A DNA stretch of 8,933 bases from Anaerolineae bacterium. Lineage in GTDB: Bacteria > Chloroflexota > Anaerolineae > 4572-78 > NAK82. The DNA lies in NCBI GenBank assembly GCA_030598425.1, contig JAUVPY010000071.1, positions 1 to 8,933 of the forward strand. The letters run 5' to 3'. Positions 6,918 through 8,933 of the stretch are shown here, piece by piece (the first letter of the stretch is position 1; every line of letters begins with the position of its first letter). Made by a program: the position numbers and the translations under genes. The notes under the pieces were generated by a model. That model was not told where the DNA came from. It did not search any database and was given only the letters and a program-made list of their open reading frames with translations.

Positions 6918-8933
6918 AGCTGACGCCTCCCGGAGGGCCACCCCTTATCTCGTGTTGGTGGAGCGGCTTCCAACTGGCCAAACGCACGTGACGTGCCCAG
7001 CACGCGGAAAAGCTCGTCCACCGCTGTTTGTACGACACGCTCTGCGCTGGTGGCACGACGCAGCTCGTCTGTGATCTCGCGAGTCAGCCGTTCGCGCGCA
7101 GCGCGACGTTGGGTGTCTTGATAAAGCCGGGCGCTTTCCACCGCTGCCCCCAACTGCTCCGTGATCTCTTCCAGGGTGGCTATTTCTTCCGACGTCCACC
7201 GGCCAGCGTCTTCAGGTTTGTAGGTATCCAGCACCCCAACTACGTGGCCTCGCACCTTGATAGGCACGGCCAGGGATTGTCCTCCACTGGCTGGATCATC
7301 GACCGGTTGGAGATCCGATGTCTGAACGGTGTGCCCGTCACGCAAGGCCTTTTCCATTTCGGGCCGCCATTCGTCTCGGGCACTGGTCACACCACGTTCA
7401 TCGCTGCGAAATCCAAGCTCAGGGCGGGCGCGAAGTGTCTCTTCCCACGCCCGCCGGCTCATCTCACCAAAGGCGCGGCGCGTTGACTCTAGCGCCTCCT
7501 GAGCATCGGCAAACAGGCGCGCGTTTTCGAGGGCCACCGCCACCTGGTCGGCCAATACCTGAAGTACCTCGATATCCTCCTGGGTAAAGGCGGCTTCCTC
7601 AGTGCTCTGCACATCGAGGGCACCCAACACACGACCACCTACTATGAGCGGCAGCGCCATTTCAGACCGGGTGCCCAGCAAATCTGGATTCCGGAAGTGA
7701 ATAGAATCCTCGCCCACATCCAGGGCGATGCGAGGCTCTCCCGCCCCGGTGACATACCCCACAATCCCCTGGGCTCCCACCCGCAACCTGTGGCCCCGGT
7801 CCAACATTCGCTGCCCCCCATCGCTGTTGGCCGCCCGCAGCACGGCATATTCACCCGCATCGTCCAGCAAGAAGACCCCTGCGTGGTAGAAGCCGAAACG
7901 GTCGCTGATCAGGTGTGTCACCCGGGGCAGCAGTTCATCCAGGTCACGGATGGAGGCGGCGGCATGACCCACCTCGGCGGCAGCTTGTAACTGTACCGCC
8001 CGACGCTCCAAATCGCGGGTGCGTTCGGTCACCCGCTGTTCCAGGCCGACGATGAGGTCGCGCAACTGGCCCGTCATGCTGTTGAAAGCCAGTCCCAGCG
8101 TGCCAATCTCGTCTTCCCTTTTTACCTCCGCGCTACGCCCCAAGTCACCGGCGGCAATTAGAGTAGCGGTTTCAGCCAGGTTAGCCAGCGGAGCGGAGAT
8201 GCTTCGTGTAAGGAGCAGCGAAACGGCCACCGCAGCCAGTACAGCGATCAACGCGATGCCCCCGATGACGCCCAGCGTCGTGTATATTGGGCGAAAGGCT
8301 TCGGATTGCTCTTGCTCGGCCATCAGAACCGCTTGAAATTCCGGAAGCCAGTGATAAACGCCTACGACAGGCCGCCCCCAGTAGTTATCGTAAAGAGCGC
8401 TGCCATTGCCTTGATTGGAGAGGGCGGCACCGACGCCCTGGCTTTGGACATACATGCCTTCCCCGGACATTTCGGTGGGGGTCACCGGAACGTACTCCCC
8501 GTTGACCATATAAGTCTCCGTAGTCCCCCCCAGGCTGGTCCGTCCGAGCATAATCTCTTCCAGGACTCCCACGCTGGTGCGACCGACCAAGACAAATGTG
8601 CGTCCCTCTCTGTCTTTCACCGGCTGAGCGAAAACAATCGACATCCGAGGCAGCGCAGGGGAGGTAGAGGGCGGCTGCATATAGGCTCGCTTCAGACCTT
8701 CCCGGAAGTAGACCTGGTTGCCGTAGTTTTCTCCCTCTTCGGTCCTATCCGTGGCAGCCACCACATCTCCCCGAGGATCCAATAAGACCAATTCTCTGAA
8801 CCATCTCCCCTGGCTAATCGCGCGCCGGATTTGTTCTTGCACTCTTTGATGGGCTACCCGATGCAGCGGATCACGTGGATCTTCCTGCACCAACCAATGC
8901 AGGTACAGTGGCGTTACGTCTGTATCCAGCACA
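6914..8933 (-). CDS. Membrane receptor, Cache - TM - HAMP - GAF - GAF - half-GAF cap (5'-partial)
   Basis: The frame is open to the right edge, so the N-terminus is missing; residues are numbered from the GTG codon at 8932, which is probably an internal Val. Residues 1-205 look like the rear part of an extracytoplasmic double-Cache sensor (LDPRGDVVAATD, then YFREGLKRAY, typical Cache spacing). A strongly hydrophobic TM helix spans 217-242, HAMP 243-296 (P-x-x-x-L core, EDEIGTLGLAFNSM), then a helical linker. GAF1 covers about 305-475 (TRSEMALPL, ENARLF) and a shorter GAF2 about 480-605. Residues 610-655 resemble only the first half of another GAF. No HisKA, HATPase, GGDEF or MCP signalling domain follows, so it looks like a receptor that hands its signal to a partner. 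An N-terminal TM helix and first Cache lobe are expected beyond the window. The stop TGA (6916-6914) overlaps the parA-like ATG, indicating translational coupling. The ligand is unknown. Confidence 0.9.
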   Translation of the reverse strand, partial: VLDTDVTPLYLHWLVQEDPRDPLHRVAHQRVQEQIRRAISQGRWFRELVLLDPRGDVVAATDRTEEGENYGNQVYFREGLKRAYMQPPSTSPALPRMSIVFAQPVKDREGRTFVLVGRTSVGVLEEIMLGRTSLGGTTETYMVNGEYVPVTPTEMSGEGMYVQSQGVGAALSNQGNGSALYDNYWGRPVVGVYHWLPEFQAVLMAEQEQSEAFRPIYTTLGVIGGIALIAVLAAVAVSLLLTRSISAPLANLAETATLIAAGDLGRSAEVKREDEIGTLGLAFNSMTGQLRDLIVGLEQRVTERTRDLERRAVQLQAAAEVGHAAASIRDLDELLPRVTHLISDRFGFYHAGVFLLDDAGEYAVLRAANSDGGQRMLDRGHRLRVGAQGIVGYVTGAGEPRIALDVGEDSIHFRNPDLLGTRSEMALPLIVGGRVLGALDVQSTEEAAFTQEDIEVLQVLADQVAVALENARLFADAQEALESTRRAFGEMSRRAWEETLRARPELGFRSDERGVTSARDEWRPEMEKALRDGHTVQTSDLQPVDDPASGGQSLAVPIKVRGHVVGVLDTYKPEDAGRWTSEEIATLEEITEQLGAAVESARLYQDTQRRAARERLTREITDELRRATSAERVVQTAVDELFRVLGTSRAFGQLEAAPPTRDKGWPSGRRQL
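6926..6931 (-). promoter_or_regulatory. Ribosome binding site of the parA-like gene
   Basis: GGGAGG lies 8 nt before ATG 6917, inside the last codons of the Cache receptor gene. It decides between the ATG at 6917 and the longer in-frame start at 6941. The site sits in a short CCTCC-GGGAGG inverted repeat (6926-6936) that could weakly fold over it. Confidence 0.75.

Noticed and set aside
6153..6941. Longer 262-aa version of the ParA-like protein starting at 6941
   Set aside because: The start at 6917 has a GGGAGG site at the right distance, an ATGA overlap, and gives the N-terminus expected for Soj-like proteins; the extra eight residues (MALREASA) have no support.
6914..7105. Frameshift or pseudogene explanation for the half-GAF end of the receptor
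   Set aside because: The same partial domain ends the giant GAF protein, and both stops overlap the next gene in an ATGA arrangement, so the ends look natural.
306..8020. CRISPR array or transposon explanation for the repeated sequence
   Set aside because: The similarities are diverged, in-frame protein domains and linkers of unequal spacing; no short identical direct repeats, terminal inverted repeats or transposase were seen.
6914..8932. GTG at 8932 as the true start of the Cache receptor
   Set aside because: The reading frame is open to the window edge and the visible part begins inside the sensor domain without the expected N-terminal membrane helix, so this is most likely an internal Val codon.

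Overview
The window is an all-minus-strand run of four overlapping genes. It is read from the right edge (8933) to the left edge (1), and both end genes are cut by the window. The products are multi-domain GAF/PAS signalling proteins, with one ParA-family ATPase placed between two of them. DNA of moderately high GC, very long tandem-GAF proteins without an obvious output domain, and GAF modules of the type carrying TRSEMALPL and ENARLF suggest a Chloroflexota bacterium (Anaerolineae-like). That assignment comes from memory of the family style, not from a search. There is no rRNA, tRNA, CRISPR array, insertion sequence or recognisable terminator, and no intergenic gap: essentially every base is coding.

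Layout in the direction of transcription: (1) 8933-6914, a 5'-truncated membrane receptor with an extracytoplasmic Cache-type domain, one TM helix, HAMP, two GAFs and a half-GAF C-terminal cap. (2) 6917-6153, a 254-aa ParA/Soj-like ATPase whose ATG overlaps the stop of gene 1 (ATGA). (3) 6163-1598, a 1521-aa protein with an acidic N-terminus, a two-helix membrane hairpin, a coiled coil, seven predicted GAF domains, the same half-GAF cap and a disordered tail. It overlaps parA by 11 bases. (4) 1601-1, the 5' part (533 codons) of a PAS-PAS-GAF-GAF protein whose ATG again overlaps the previous stop (ATGA). Its output domain, if any, lies outside the window.

The overlaps and good Shine-Dalgarno sequences imply one tightly co-translated operon. 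The two proteins whose C-termini are visible have neither a histidine kinase, cyclase, phosphatase nor methyl-accepting domain. They look like signal-input or scaffold proteins that must act through a partner, possibly the product of gene 4 or of genes further downstream. No ParB is present. The working hypothesis is that the ParA-like ATPase positions or assembles a GAF-protein sensory complex, by analogy with the ParA-like proteins that position chemoreceptor clusters. This is inference from gene order and is not proven by the sequence.
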